Counted from the first letter of the stretch, positions 23,513-31,306 are shown. The stretch is 35,118 bases of DNA from Alistipes sp. CHKCI003 (GCF_900021155.1 NZ_FCNT01000025.1:1-35118); one strand, 5' to 3'. The notes: generated by a model from the letters alone, not told the origin. Program-made: numbers and translations.

Positions 23513-24232
23513 TTATCTAAACAGAATAATAGAACACTGCTTTGAAGTAATAGACCCCTCTGTGCCTAAAACAGGATCGTAATAGTGAAAACTATTCGAA
23601 TCCATGTCATAATCCTCAAGATATATCATGTGCCCGTTCTCCCCCGTATTGACATATCCTAAACCAGCTCCATCACTATTAAAATGCTCATAAACTTCTT
23701 GAGACGTCATGACTCCGGATATGTAGGTTACCTCGAACCCGGCAGCAGAAAGCAAATCCACAAATTCGGACGTAGAAAGTGTCGGTATTCCCATTTCACC
23801 GGACGATGGGTCGGAATTTATGCCGCATTTATCGAAAGCATTATCTGCTGCTTTAACTGCATCAGTGTCGGAACATCCTGTTTTTGCTTGAATGGCAGTT
23901 GCAACAGCCCCTAAAACGCACCAGCCGTTCGGCACTTGAACCGTTAATTCGATTTCTTGATCTCTATTTTCATCAAAGCTTTCGCGATCGCCCTCGGTAT
24001 CATGTCGGGAGTCCAGCTCCTGATCGTCGCGCAAGTCATCCTCGAAAGAGTCTCGATCTTCACGAGGATCATATCCCGAATCCATATCTACATCGGTATC
24101 TCGGTCGCCTACAACCACTACCTCGGGAATTTCCCCGCCGTCAATATCGTAATATCCGCCGACGATTTTGCGGGCGTCCAACAAATCGATTGCGGGGGTT
24201 ACCAACTCCAATTCTTGTAAAGATTTTTTCAT
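23513..24232 (-). CDS. Cargo 1: double-glycine leader, acidic linker and C39-like cysteine protease domain
   Basis: A 239-residue protein. Residues 1-26 are a double-glycine leader (MKKSLQELEL to KIVGG) that fits the C39 exporter in the same cluster. Residues 27-95 are a very acidic, Asp/Arg-rich linker. Residues about 96-239 look like a papain-like C39 fold: Q99 six residues before C105 (VQVPNGWCV), H201 in GHMIYL, and D219 in YYDPV. The same Gln(-6)/Cys/His/Asp pattern occurs in the exporter's own peptidase domain (Q12, C18, H92, D108). So a protease-like protein is itself the likely exported product. No signal peptide for Sec is seen. Substrate cleavage by the exported protein is inferred from motif conservation only. 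Confidence 0.78.
   Translation of the reverse strand: MKKSLQELELVTPAIDLLDARKIVGGYYDIDGGEIPEVVVVGDRDTDVDMDSGYDPREDRDSFEDDLRDDQELDSRHDTEGDRESFDENRDQEIELTVQVPNGWCVLGAVATAIQAKTGCSDTDAVKAADNAFDKCGINSDPSSGEMGIPTLSTSEFVDLLSAAGFEVTYISGVMTSQEVYEHFNSDGAGLGYVNTGENGHMIYLEDYDMDSNSFHYYDPVLGTEGSITSKQCSIILFR
24009..24232 (-). repeat. Leader-encoding direct repeat, copy B
   Basis: Near-identical partner of 21654-21887, covering the leader and first part of the linker of cargo 1. Distance between copies is about 2.3 kb. The pair can recombine, which would delete partner 1 and one cargo body and place the other body behind an intact leader. Confidence 0.85.
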
Positions 24233-24270
24233 AATATACTAATAATATATTTAATTAGTTGGAGGTTAGT

Positions 24271-25586
24271 TTATAATTCCAGCATATTAAAACTTTTCGT
24301 AAAATTATAATAAAATACAATCCCTTTTGCAGCCCGTGAGATCTGTTCACTGATTTCTATTCCATATAAATTATTGGCTGCAAAGTCGTGCCAATAAGAG
24401 TACCAATGCTTATATTGTCGTGTGTCTGTTTTATATTTAGGATAAAGTTGAGTTGCTTTGGTCCTAACTTTATTCAATGCGTACAGCAAGAAACCTCCGC
24501 TTCCGCATGACGTATCAAGAACTTTTGAATCGTACTGAATAGGTAAGACATCCACAACAAATTGTACAATTTCACGGGGCGTGAAATATTGGCCATATGT
24601 TCCTCTAAAAAAAGAACCCATAAATGTCTCAAAAGCTCGCCCTTTACTATCGAGGTCAGTTTCACTCAGATTGATACTTTCAAGATACCCAACAACAGTG
24701 CGTATCTTTTCCGGGGTTAATCTGATATTATCACGGAATACCTCTTTATCTTTTGACCTACCTTCCTCATACAATGCTATTATGCGTTTATAAAGATTGT
24801 CATTCTCAATGAGGCGTCTTTTGTTTTCATTTTTCTCCTCATCTTTGGACACGGTGATAATTTGAAAATCGTATGGTTCACCCATCTTTCTGGGCTTGCG
24901 TTCATCCCATATCTTGCAAAATATGAGTTTGTCCAGTTCATCAAAGGCTTCAGAAGGATTTAACTGTCCTCCAGCCCAAAGTGCTTCATGAGCTTGTTTG
25001 AATCTTCGTGTGAGTTCTGCCTGGTCAATTACGGAAAGATCAAAAAACGCTGTTCGCCAGCTATTTGTGGTAAAAAATAAGCATCATAAACATATTTATA
25101 GGATGCCACTGTCTTTACTCCAAATTGAGGAATATCTGGCATTTGATTCCGACTATTTTGAGTCTTATCTACTTCAAAATAGTCTGATTTGATTCCTGAT
25201 GTAACCCAAACATATTTAATATCACAAGGTAAGGCAAATGCATAGCTATAAGCTTGTTCTATTGCTTGCTGATATTCTGCTTCGCTTACTTCCTCCCGTT
25301 TACACTCAACCAATATATGTGGTCTTATGCACGCATCATCTTCATATACGATTATGTCTGCTTCTTTAACCTCTCGTCCCATTGTAACTTGGACAAATTG
25401 TTTTATGCGTCGGGCGGGATAATTATAGTCAAGGATTAACCGCAAAACGGTCTCTGCCTGTACCTTGTCTTCTGGTTTATTATATGCATATTCTTTATTA
25501 TTCTGAAATAAATATGTAATGCGAGACATATCTTCATTTAAAGATATGTAACCCTTTTCCAAACCAATTTTGATATAATCTTTCAT
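24271..25586 (-). pseudogene. HsdR_N plus HsdM-type N6-methylase gene, frameshifted and 3'-truncated
   Basis: The 5' part (25586-25029) is an HsdR N-terminal domain with a PD-(D/E)xK motif: ADIIVYEDD, then LVECKRE. It stops at 25029. From there another frame continues without a gap of meaning: it reads DLSVIDQAELTRRFKQAHEALW and on into SKDEEKNENK and an N6-adenine methylase SAM-binding motif (LDTSCGSGGFL). The frame changes at a run of six A at 25042-25047 on the plus strand. The protein ends after EISEQISRAAK and lacks the catalytic NPPF motif, the end of the methylase domain and any specificity domain. The sequence diverges near 24325, where the secretion cluster begins. A non-functional restriction-modification gene is the simplest reading. 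Confidence 0.85.
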
Positions 25587-25615
25587 TTATTTACTATGGC
25601 AATTAAAACTGATAC

Positions 25616-25819
25616 TTAATGTTTCGTGGTAACTATTAGTTCTCTAATATCCACATCTAATGTTTCCGCAATTTTCATTAGCATCTCTAATGATGGCTGC
25701 ATTTTGTTGGAACACCATTTTGAAACAGTTGATGTATCTTTATCCAACTGTTCTGCCAACCATTTTCCTGTCTTTTTCTGCTCTGCTAAAACAACTTTTA
25801 GCCGATTCAAATTTTTCAT
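25616..25819 (-). CDS. XRE-family HTH regulator
   Basis: A 67-residue single-domain Cro/CI-type protein. The HTH reads GKWLAEQLDKDTSTVSKWCSN, and the last helices are KIAETLDVDIRELIV. It is transcribed with the HsdR_N/HsdM gene that starts 29 bases downstream, so it is probably the controller of that restriction-modification gene. Its own -7 box lies at 25848-25855. It looks intact although the gene it controls does not. Confidence 0.85.
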   Translation of the reverse strand: MKNLNRLKVVLAEQKKTGKWLAEQLDKDTSTVSKWCSNKMQPSLEMLMKIAETLDVDIRELIVTTKH

Positions 25820-25847
25820 TATCTATCCATATTATTGGCTTATTGTA

Positions 25848-25855
25848 CAAATATA
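25848..25855 (-). promoter_or_regulatory. -7 box for the XRE / HsdR_N operon
   Basis: On the minus strand this reads TATATTTG, a match to TAnnTTTG, 28 bases before the XRE start codon. No clear -33 TTG is visible at 19-21 bases, so support is partial. Confidence 0.4.
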
Positions 25856-25979
25856 TTGTTTTTATCTGACATTTAGTCATGGCTGATATTTTTAATTTTA
25901 AAAAATACAAATAAAAAGATTAAATGCAATTATGCTGATGGACTAAAAATTGAGATAGGATTCTGTTGTAAAGGATTCC

Positions 25980-26140
25980 TTGACAACTGTCGCAGACGGT
26001 AAAAACTATTGGGTTAAATATTATAATTTCGATGTCGTTATCTCGGTCGGCTATCAGGTACAAAGCCATCGCGGTACATAGCTCTGCTAATAGTAAACAA
26101 GGTGCTGAAAGAATATCTGCTGAAATGTTGTAAGGCATTA
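25980..26140 (+). pseudogene. RhuM-family gene remnant
   Basis: The plus strand reads LTTVADGKNYWVKYYNFD, then VVISVGYQVQSHRGT to a stop at 26079-26081. This is the core signature of RhuM (virulence-associated) proteins, where the phrase YNLDxIIxVGYRVxSxRGT is typical. In a second frame just after it, VLKEYLLK, the next RhuM segment, can be read, so the gene is frameshifted. Neither end of the family is present. RhuM genes often lie near restriction-modification loci, in agreement with the adjacent HsdR_N gene. Confidence 0.65.
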
Positions 26141-26521
26141 CGAAGAACCTTATTTCGCCACAGGGCGAATACTTGCGTCAAAGTACCGAATTTTCAAAAA
26201 TGTCCATGTCTGTAACGTCAGTCAAATTGTTTCCCAGGAATATTCTTTTTCTCGTTCATGACAGTTACTTTCTTGTGTCTCCGGATCAACTCCAGCAATC
26301 ACTTTCCTTCGGGCGTAATGTTTCCGGGATATAATCAAAATCCGTATCAAGGTTATCCCGTCATCTTTTTCATATGAATCTCATACCGGAAACGGTATGC
26401 TTGTTCGTAGCTTTTCTCCTCTGCTTGCGGCCCCGATGGTTTTTATAGCCGCCTCTGCCGGACAGCCTTAACCGCCTCACGATCCGTTTCTATACCTATC
26501 AGCCCTTATTTTATTTTTTTA
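26141..26521. other. Decayed intergenic region
   Basis: About 380 bases between the RhuM remnant and the toxin-antitoxin-like operon. A plus-strand stretch of about 66 codons (from near 26137 to 26330) lacks stops but has no recognisable content, and the minus strand has only short broken stretches. I call no gene here. Confidence 0.4.
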
Positions 26522-26536
26522 GGCAAAATTTTTGCC
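26522..26536. promoter_or_regulatory. Short palindrome upstream of the XRE gene, possible operator
   Basis: GGCAAAA and TTTTGCC flank a single T. It lies about 30 bases upstream of the -7 box at 26567 and 54 bases before the XRE start. It could be an autoregulatory operator of the HTH protein. Support is positional only. Confidence 0.35.
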
Positions 26537-26566
26537 GTACAGTTTCCATAATTGACAACTTTGAAT

Positions 26567-26574
26567 TATCTTTG
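26567..26574 (+). promoter_or_regulatory. -7 box of the XRE-DUF3791/DUF3990 operon
   Basis: TATCTTTG matches TAnnTTTG and lies 15 bases before the start codon at 26590. A -33 TTG at the right distance is not obvious. Confidence 0.45.
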
Positions 26575-26589
26575 TGAAAACGAGAGATT

Positions 26590-27018
26590 ATGAATACAAG
26601 AATCGATAATATTGGAGCTTTGATCCGCAGCGAACGGACCCGCCGCGGCATGACGCAGGAGGAGTTGGGCAAAAAGGTCGGCGTGGGCAAGGCTCAAATC
26701 TCCAAGATCGAGAGTGGGCGAGGACTGACGATCCGGACAGTCACGAAGGTATTGGACGCACTTGGCCTGTCGGCGTCGGTACGCTTGCTGGCTATGGTTC
26801 CCGTAGATCGGCGTGTAATCGGTTACATTGTGGCCAACATAGGCGAATTTGCATGCACGCATGGCATGACGGTGCGTGAAGCCAGCAATTATCTGAACCG
26901 CTACAAGGGGCTGGACTTCCTCGCTGAGCACTACGAGGCTGAGCACCTGCTTTCGTTCAGCGACAGCGTACGGGATTTGACCCGTGTGTGTTACAATAAC
27001 GGAGGAGGTGTAAAATGA
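26590..27018 (+). CDS. XRE HTH fused to a DUF3791-like domain (antitoxin-like)
   Basis: A 142-residue protein. Residues about 8-65 are a Cro/CI-type HTH (IRSERTRRGMTQEELGKKVG, then KAQISKIESG). Residues about 80-135 resemble DUF3791 (FACTHGMTVREASNYL, then FLAEHYEAEHLLSFSD), a small domain that travels with DUF3990 proteins. The HTH probably autoregulates the operon. Its stop overlaps the next start (ATGA at 27015-27018), so the two are coupled. The combination looks like an antitoxin plus regulator for the DUF3990 protein. Role inferred. Confidence 0.75.
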   Translation: MNTRIDNIGALIRSERTRRGMTQEELGKKVGVGKAQISKIESGRGLTIRTVTKVLDALGLSASVRLLAMVPVDRRVIGYIVANIGEFACTHGMTVREASNYLNRYKGLDFLAEHYEAEHLLSFSDSVRDLTRVCYNNGGGVK

Positions 27019-27491
27019 AACTCTACCACGGATCGAACACTGCTATCGCTCGGATAGATTTGGCCCGGTGTAAGCCCTACAAGGATTTCGGACAGGGATT
27101 CTATCTGACCGAAATAGAAGAACAGGCCGTGCAGATGGCCTGTCGCACGGCGGCTATCTACGGTGGCGAACCGGTCGTTACCGTTTTCGGGTTCGACGAG
27201 GCAGTGGTGATGGCCGACGGAGTACTATCCGTCAAACGCTTTGTTGAGCCCGACGAGGAGTGGGCGTTGTTCGTGATGGCCAACCGCAGCCGCGATGGCG
27301 CGCATCCCGTCCACGATTACGACATCGTGATAGGCCCGGTAGCCGACGATACTATCGCCACGCTCTTTCGCAATTTCGACGACGGGATCATCGACCTGCC
27401 GATGCTGGTTGCAGGATTGCGCTACAAGAAGGTTTCTTCGCAATATCTTTTCCACTCGGCACGCGCCGTTCGATACCTCGAAATATTATGA
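27015..27491 (+). CDS. DUF3990 protein (candidate ADP-ribosyltransferase-like toxin)
   Basis: A 158-residue protein with the DUF3990 pattern: LYHGSN at the N-terminus, then KDFGQGFYLTE, and later YDIVIGPVADD and the QYLFHSARAV tail. The H-G-S and G-x-G-F-Y-x-T elements resemble those of the ADP-ribosyltransferase fold, to which I believe this family belongs; I have not verified that with a search. It overlaps the start of the next gene by ATGA. Together with the HTH-DUF3791 protein before it, this is a candidate toxin with a regulator. Activity is not shown here. Confidence 0.75.
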   Translation: MKLYHGSNTAIARIDLARCKPYKDFGQGFYLTEIEEQAVQMACRTAAIYGGEPVVTVFGFDEAVVMADGVLSVKRFVEPDEEWALFVMANRSRDGAHPVHDYDIVIGPVADDTIATLFRNFDDGIIDLPMLVAGLRYKKVSSQYLFHSARAVRYLEIL

Positions 27492-27712
27492 ACGATAAGA
27501 AAATACGCTACCTCACGGAGGGCATTGTCAAGGACATCGTCTCCTATCTGATGGAGGACGAGAGGCTGTCCATGACCGAGGCTATCGCCCTGTTCTACAA
27601 TTCGGAAACTTTCGCCAGGCTCTCCGATCCCAAGACAGGGCTTTATGTCGAAAGTTCAGCCTACGTGTACGAAATATTGAAGGCTGAGATGAAAATGGGT
27701 AGGATACAATAA
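27488..27712 (+). CDS. Small 74-residue third protein of the DUF3990 operon
   Basis: The start ATG 27488 overlaps the stop of the DUF3990 gene. The protein is helical, with a central LFYNSETFARLSDPKTGLY and a closing YVYEILKAE. Short proteins with this pattern are often found beside DUF3990 genes; I do not know a family name. A longer frame starting at 27260 lies inside the DUF3990 gene and is rejected. It may be part of the toxin-antitoxin unit. Confidence 0.7.
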   Translation: MNDKKIRYLTEGIVKDIVSYLMEDERLSMTEAIALFYNSETFARLSDPKTGLYVESSAYVYEILKAEMKMGRIQ

Positions 27713-28256
27713 TTTGGTAACTTACGTTTAGTCAACCAATCCATAAACTCTTGGATAAACGATTCTAATCCTATTGGTAACGCAATAATTATCAGTCTGA
27801 TGATATGCCTACCAAACGACGTATTATGTATCGAATGACACAACAATGTCAAAAGTGGAACAAACAGCAGATACTGAACCATTACAAAGATATCGTCCGT
27901 CTGCTGAATGAGCGGCACGATCTGCTTGCGATACGATAGGGCGACAAACATTTCAAGTACTGTATAGCATCCACTCAACTGAGTTGCAGGAGGTCATGAA
28001 ACTGTTGAGTTGTTCCAATTCGACGCTCTGCTTGCAGAAAGCTATAAAATTTGAGTCAAGTTCCATCCTTTTACACGCTTCTTTCTAATTAATTCCTCTT
28101 GTTTTTAATTATATAGCTAATTATAACATTTGGCAGACTATCATTTGTCTGCCAAATATGTTTGTAATAATTATGGGATTATATCCCGTTTTTTATTGGT
28201 GTTTACTTTTTCTATTTCATCCCATTCTGCCAGAGAGATAATTTCATGGTATTGTT
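27713..28256. other. Gap with a possible small gene fragment and a terminator hairpin
   Basis: About 540 bases between convergent operons. A short plus-strand frame (27805-27939, 44 residues, MPTKRRIMYRM to LLAIR) looks like a protein fragment rich in Gln, Lys and Arg, but I cannot identify it. The rest, apart from the hairpin at 28130-28159, shows nothing I can name. Confidence 0.4.
28130..28159. terminator. Hairpin between converging operons
   Basis: Arms 28130-28140 (ATTTGGCAGAC) and 28149-28159 pair perfectly over 11 bp with an 8-base loop. AT-rich sequence lies on both sides, and it sits between the plus-strand DUF3990 operon and the minus-strand unknown gene ending at 28257, so it may serve both. 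Confidence 0.55.
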
Positions 28257-29534
28257 TCAATGATAAAACATTCTCCTCACTATCCATACATTCGTACTCC
28301 CATGGAAGTTGATAAACGTCCCTTCTTCATGATGGCCCATGTAATCGTGGAATGTGTACGGAATCAATTTCACATGATCCTCCTCCTTGAGTATTCGCAA
28401 AAGTTTGTCAGCGTCGTGTATTTCCAAAGGAGCGCCAGATTTGTATAGTGCAGTGGCGACTTCTACCGCAACATCCACATACGCCGAGTAGCTGTTGGAA
28501 ACAATGATTCTCCATCCGGGGCTGTCAAAATCCGATGCGAGTATATTCAACCGCGACAATCCCAGTTCCCCATAATGGTCCGAAGCGAATTTGTTGAAAT
28601 CCGTCTCACTGTCGAGAGCGTATTTATCCTGCAAATCACAAAATTTAACCATGTTGTAATATGCGACATCCTGTAATTCCAATGGCACTCCATTCGGAAG
28701 GGAACGCTTCTTTCGTGTAGTGTCAAACCTTTCAAAATACCGGTCATAGGCTTCATGAGCGATCCGATAATATTTGCAATACGAACGTATCGTCATTGTA
28801 TCTAACGGCCGCCCGAAATTCTTGCAGACGGAATCCTCCAGTGCTTTTATTGCCGTCGTCTCGTCTTTGACCTCAATTTTAAATCTCGGTTCGATTCTGT
28901 TGAACTCCTTTCTCGCAATTCTTCCGTTTCGCTGCTGGTAAGGAAGATGATTCGCCACATAAGCATTGAACCCCTCCGGATCTTGTATGATAGCATCGAT
29001 TAGCTTATGAAAATATAAGGCCAACTTTACAAAGAAATCCCTTTGCCATTCGGGATAGAAACAATCATCTATTCTGTCTCCATATCGAGAATAATTCGCA
29101 ATAGTAAAATACGAGTGTTTCCTATCCGTGAATTGTATGGTACGCTTTTCTTTGTATCTGGCGGAGCTGACATGATACCATACCGTTTCTCTGGGATTTG
29201 ACAATTCCCAATCCCGGAGGTATTCTTCCTTGTTCTCATATTCTCCGTCTGCAGTCGACGCTTCGCAATCTCCCCATTCTGCCGGAGTAGGGCGGGGTAA
29301 TTCGATATAAAATCCTCTGTATTCATCGTCGCCCATTTCTTCCAGTCGGGCAAATTGCTCCTGAAGTTTAACTAACACCTCCAATGTATCGTTATCAACC
29401 ACGATTTCTGTGTCGCGTCCGCTTCCGAGCTGTTCGAATATCGCAGCATTCAAACCGCATTCTTTCGCCAAGTCTATGAAAAGATGCTTGGTAAAGATTA
29501 TCTTCTTATGCGGTTCTATCTTATGTCGTTCCAT
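28257..29534 (-). CDS. Unknown protein in a metallophosphoesterase operon
   Basis: A 425-residue protein I do not recognise. No signal peptide or membrane helices. The N-terminal part is helical and acidic (EVLVKLQEQFARLEEMGDDE); the middle contains WYHVSSARYKEK and YFTIANYSRYG, a beta-rich section; the C-terminal part has FHDYMGHHEEGTFINFHG. The clustered His and Glu in that last stretch could bind metal but this is speculation. It starts 3 bases after the stop of the metallophosphoesterase gene, so both are expressed together. The pair may form a nucleic-acid or nucleotide-processing unit. Confidence 0.65.
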   Translation of the reverse strand: MERHKIEPHKKIIFTKHLFIDLAKECGLNAAIFEQLGSGRDTEIVVDNDTLEVLVKLQEQFARLEEMGDDEYRGFYIELPRPTPAEWGDCEASTADGEYENKEEYLRDWELSNPRETVWYHVSSARYKEKRTIQFTDRKHSYFTIANYSRYGDRIDDCFYPEWQRDFFVKLALYFHKLIDAIIQDPEGFNAYVANHLPYQQRNGRIARKEFNRIEPRFKIEVKDETTAIKALEDSVCKNFGRPLDTMTIRSYCKYYRIAHEAYDRYFERFDTTRKKRSLPNGVPLELQDVAYYNMVKFCDLQDKYALDSETDFNKFASDHYGELGLSRLNILASDFDSPGWRIIVSNSYSAYVDVAVEVATALYKSGAPLEIHDADKLLRILKEEDHVKLIPYTFHDYMGHHEEGTFINFHGSTNVWIVRRMFYH

Positions 29535-29537
29535 ATC

Positions 29538-30314
29538 TCATTCGTTTTCAATCGTTAAAAATTTGCCCGGATCAAATCCGTTGATTATATGCTCGTTCTC
29601 AAATACATATCCCATCTGGTTGCAAATCACTTTTGTATTCCCGATTTCTGTGTCGATATTGGTATGCGAATGTCCGTAAATCCAAGCATCGATCCGGCTG
29701 TTACCGATCAGGTCTCCGTATTCACCGGCAAAGGCACTGTTCAATACGGAACCTTTATGCTGAGGAGCAATAACCTGCAAAGTAGGCAGGTGGTGAGTCT
29801 CGACCACTATGTGTTTTGCCGTACTTTCGGCAAGACTTTTTTTGATATGACCTAAACAGAAGTCATGCATCCGATTATATGCTTCCGTTTGGAGCAGTTT
29901 CCCTTTATACATGGTCTGACGGAAATCGTTAAGTCCTTTCCAAACGAAATATTCGTCTGCCGGCTCGATATGCGACCAAAATGTGCTCATTATGAAATCG
30001 GTGTCGTCTATTCTCAATACCTGATTTTGATAATAACCGATATTCTCTTTGAACATCCATCGCCATTGTAACCCCCGCTCCATTACATCACAATAATTGT
30101 AATACTCGTGGTTCCCGGGAACAATAAGAACCTGCCTATAGTTTTTAGAAGCCCATTTCCAGAAATTCCCCAAAGGAGTCACTCTGTCCTTCAGATAGAA
30201 AATGTCTCCTGCCAATACGAGTATATCGCCCGTCACAGGGAATCCGTTATGTTTTATGTGCCTGCTGTTCTCCCTGAACTCAAAATGCAGATCGCTCATA
30301 TATTGTATTCTCAT
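29538..30314 (-). CDS. Calcineurin-like metallophosphoesterase
   Basis: A 258-residue protein with all motifs of the calcineurin-like phosphoesterase fold: D8 and H10 (SDLHFEF), GD at 36-37 (LAGDIF), GNHE at 67-70, a HH pair (VETHHLPT) and GHSH near the C-terminus. It binds two divalent metals and cleaves phosphoesters; the substrate cannot be told from sequence. ATG 30314 (MRIQYMSD) is used; the frame extends to a TTG at 30341, which overlaps the upstream pseudogene and is rejected. It begins one base after the stop of that pseudogene. Confidence 0.88.
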   Translation of the reverse strand: MRIQYMSDLHFEFRENSRHIKHNGFPVTGDILVLAGDIFYLKDRVTPLGNFWKWASKNYRQVLIVPGNHEYYNYCDVMERGLQWRWMFKENIGYYQNQVLRIDDTDFIMSTFWSHIEPADEYFVWKGLNDFRQTMYKGKLLQTEAYNRMHDFCLGHIKKSLAESTAKHIVVETHHLPTLQVIAPQHKGSVLNSAFAGEYGDLIGNSRIDAWIYGHSHTNIDTEIGNTKVICNQMGYVFENEHIINGFDPGKFLTIENE

Positions 30315-30315
30315 A

Positions 30316-30918
30316 TTACTTATTTTTATTTGCTTGTTCAACCTGTTTTTGGATTATCCTCTTTACCTGCTCAAATGAGACCGGAGTAAGGTCATTATTA
30401 TCCACTCCCACATCATATTGCGTCGGAAAGAGCATATCCAGCCGTGAAGCGTCTTTTCCCGTATTATTCTTGCTTGTATGCACGTGTCCGAACAATTGCC
30501 ACGTGTTCCCGTAAGCACCTCCATAGCAGAGGAACGGACAGTAGTTCAGGTAGATTTTCTGTTTGTCGACCTCTATGTGCATTTGCAGGCTTGTCAATTC
30601 AAACCTGCTGGCGTACCCTTGCCTGATGTTTTTCAATGATAGATTGCCGAGAACAAGATAGATTTTTCCGTTCAGTCTGTCGAGAATCTTGGTCCATTCA
30701 TGGGAGCCTCCCGGACAAAAAACTCATAGGTGAAATACAATATCGTCTTGGCGAATCGCTCGGTTCCGGTTTTCGATCAGCGTTTCATTCATATCTTCTA
30801 CATTCTTGAATGGCCTCTTGCAAAAGCCAATGATATTCGAATGATAAAAGTGCGTGTCCGATGTAAATACACCTTGCTTCCGTCGAATTTCCAATTCATT
30901 TAGCTCTCTTTTGTGCAT
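30316..30918 (-). pseudogene. YfcE/MPE-type metallophosphoesterase, broken
   Basis: The start (MHKRELNELE) and the motif FTSDTHFYHSNIIGFCKRPF match a short metallophosphoesterase family. An in-frame TGA at 30724-30726 replaces the expected GD motif after FHL. Reading on in the same frame gives GGSHEWTKILDRL, then GKIYLVLGNLSLKN, where GNHD is expected, so His and Asp of that metal site are also lost. The later QLFGHVHTS and LFPTQYDVGVDNN are intact. No frameshift is needed: only the stop and the substitutions. The 3' part could still yield a short protein from Met at 30636, but it would lack the first half of the active site. Confidence 0.75.
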
Positions 30919-31015
30919 ATTGCAGTGCGGTTAATTATAATTGGTTGTTATCGTGTTTATTGGACGGAAATGACGGGAAAGGAATTGCACGGAGCAAACA
31001 GTTGCCAATGGGCAT

Positions 31016-31066
31016 ACAACAGAATAGTTGGAAAGTTCGGTAAGGACTCTCCAACTATTCTGTTGT
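31016..31066. terminator. 17-bp perfect hairpin
   Basis: Arms 31016-31032 and 31050-31066 (ACAACAGAATAGTTGGA and its complement) pair perfectly around a 17-base loop. On plus it is followed by TTATTCT. On minus it would end a transcript from the promoter at 31274-31306. Either use as a terminator is plausible. Confidence 0.65.
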
Positions 31067-31102
31067 TTATTCTAAGATCAAGATACGAGCATCTATCGCA
31101 TC

Positions 31103-31252
31103 TTATCTCCTATATGTGTTCGTTGGAAAAGTATTTATGATATTCTCTGGCGTTTCAATGCTCCAAACATGAAGAACATACGACTGGACTTCGAAGCATT
31201 TGTTGCCTCGAATTGTCGTTTGGGATAATATGTTCATTCTATTTTGCTGCAT
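31103..31252 (-). CDS. Possible 49-residue small protein
   Basis: ATG 31250-31252 is followed by 49 codons to TAA 31103-31105 (MQQNRMNIL to NTYRR). It starts about 15 bases after the predicted transcription start of the promoter at 31274-31306 and ends 37 bases before the hairpin. I do not recognise it, and the unit could just as well be a short non-coding RNA. Support comes from the promoter-to-hairpin layout, not from protein similarity. Confidence 0.3.
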   Translation of the reverse strand: MQQNRMNILSQTTIRGNKCFEVQSYVLHVWSIETPENIINTFPTNTYRR

Positions 31253-31273
31253 TGTAAATTTTCAAAAGAGGTG

Positions 31274-31306
31274 CAAATGTACAGAATAATTTCGCAATAC
31301 TCCAAA
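31274..31306 (-). promoter_or_regulatory. Bacteroidota-type promoter on minus
   Basis: On minus, TTTG (31306-31303) is followed by 21 bases and TACATTTG (31281-31274), matching TTG, 19-21 bases, TAnnTTTG. Transcription would start near 31267 and run left towards the hairpin at 31016-31066, giving a transcript of about 250 bases. Confidence 0.5.

Noticed and set aside
27260..27487. N-terminal extension of the third protein of the DUF3990 operon
   Set aside because: It is a shadow of the DUF3990 gene; ATG 27488 overlaps the previous stop in the usual coupled way.
30913..31140. 75-codon plus-strand frame across the hairpin
   Set aside because: It passes through the 17-bp terminator-like hairpin and has no recognisable motif.
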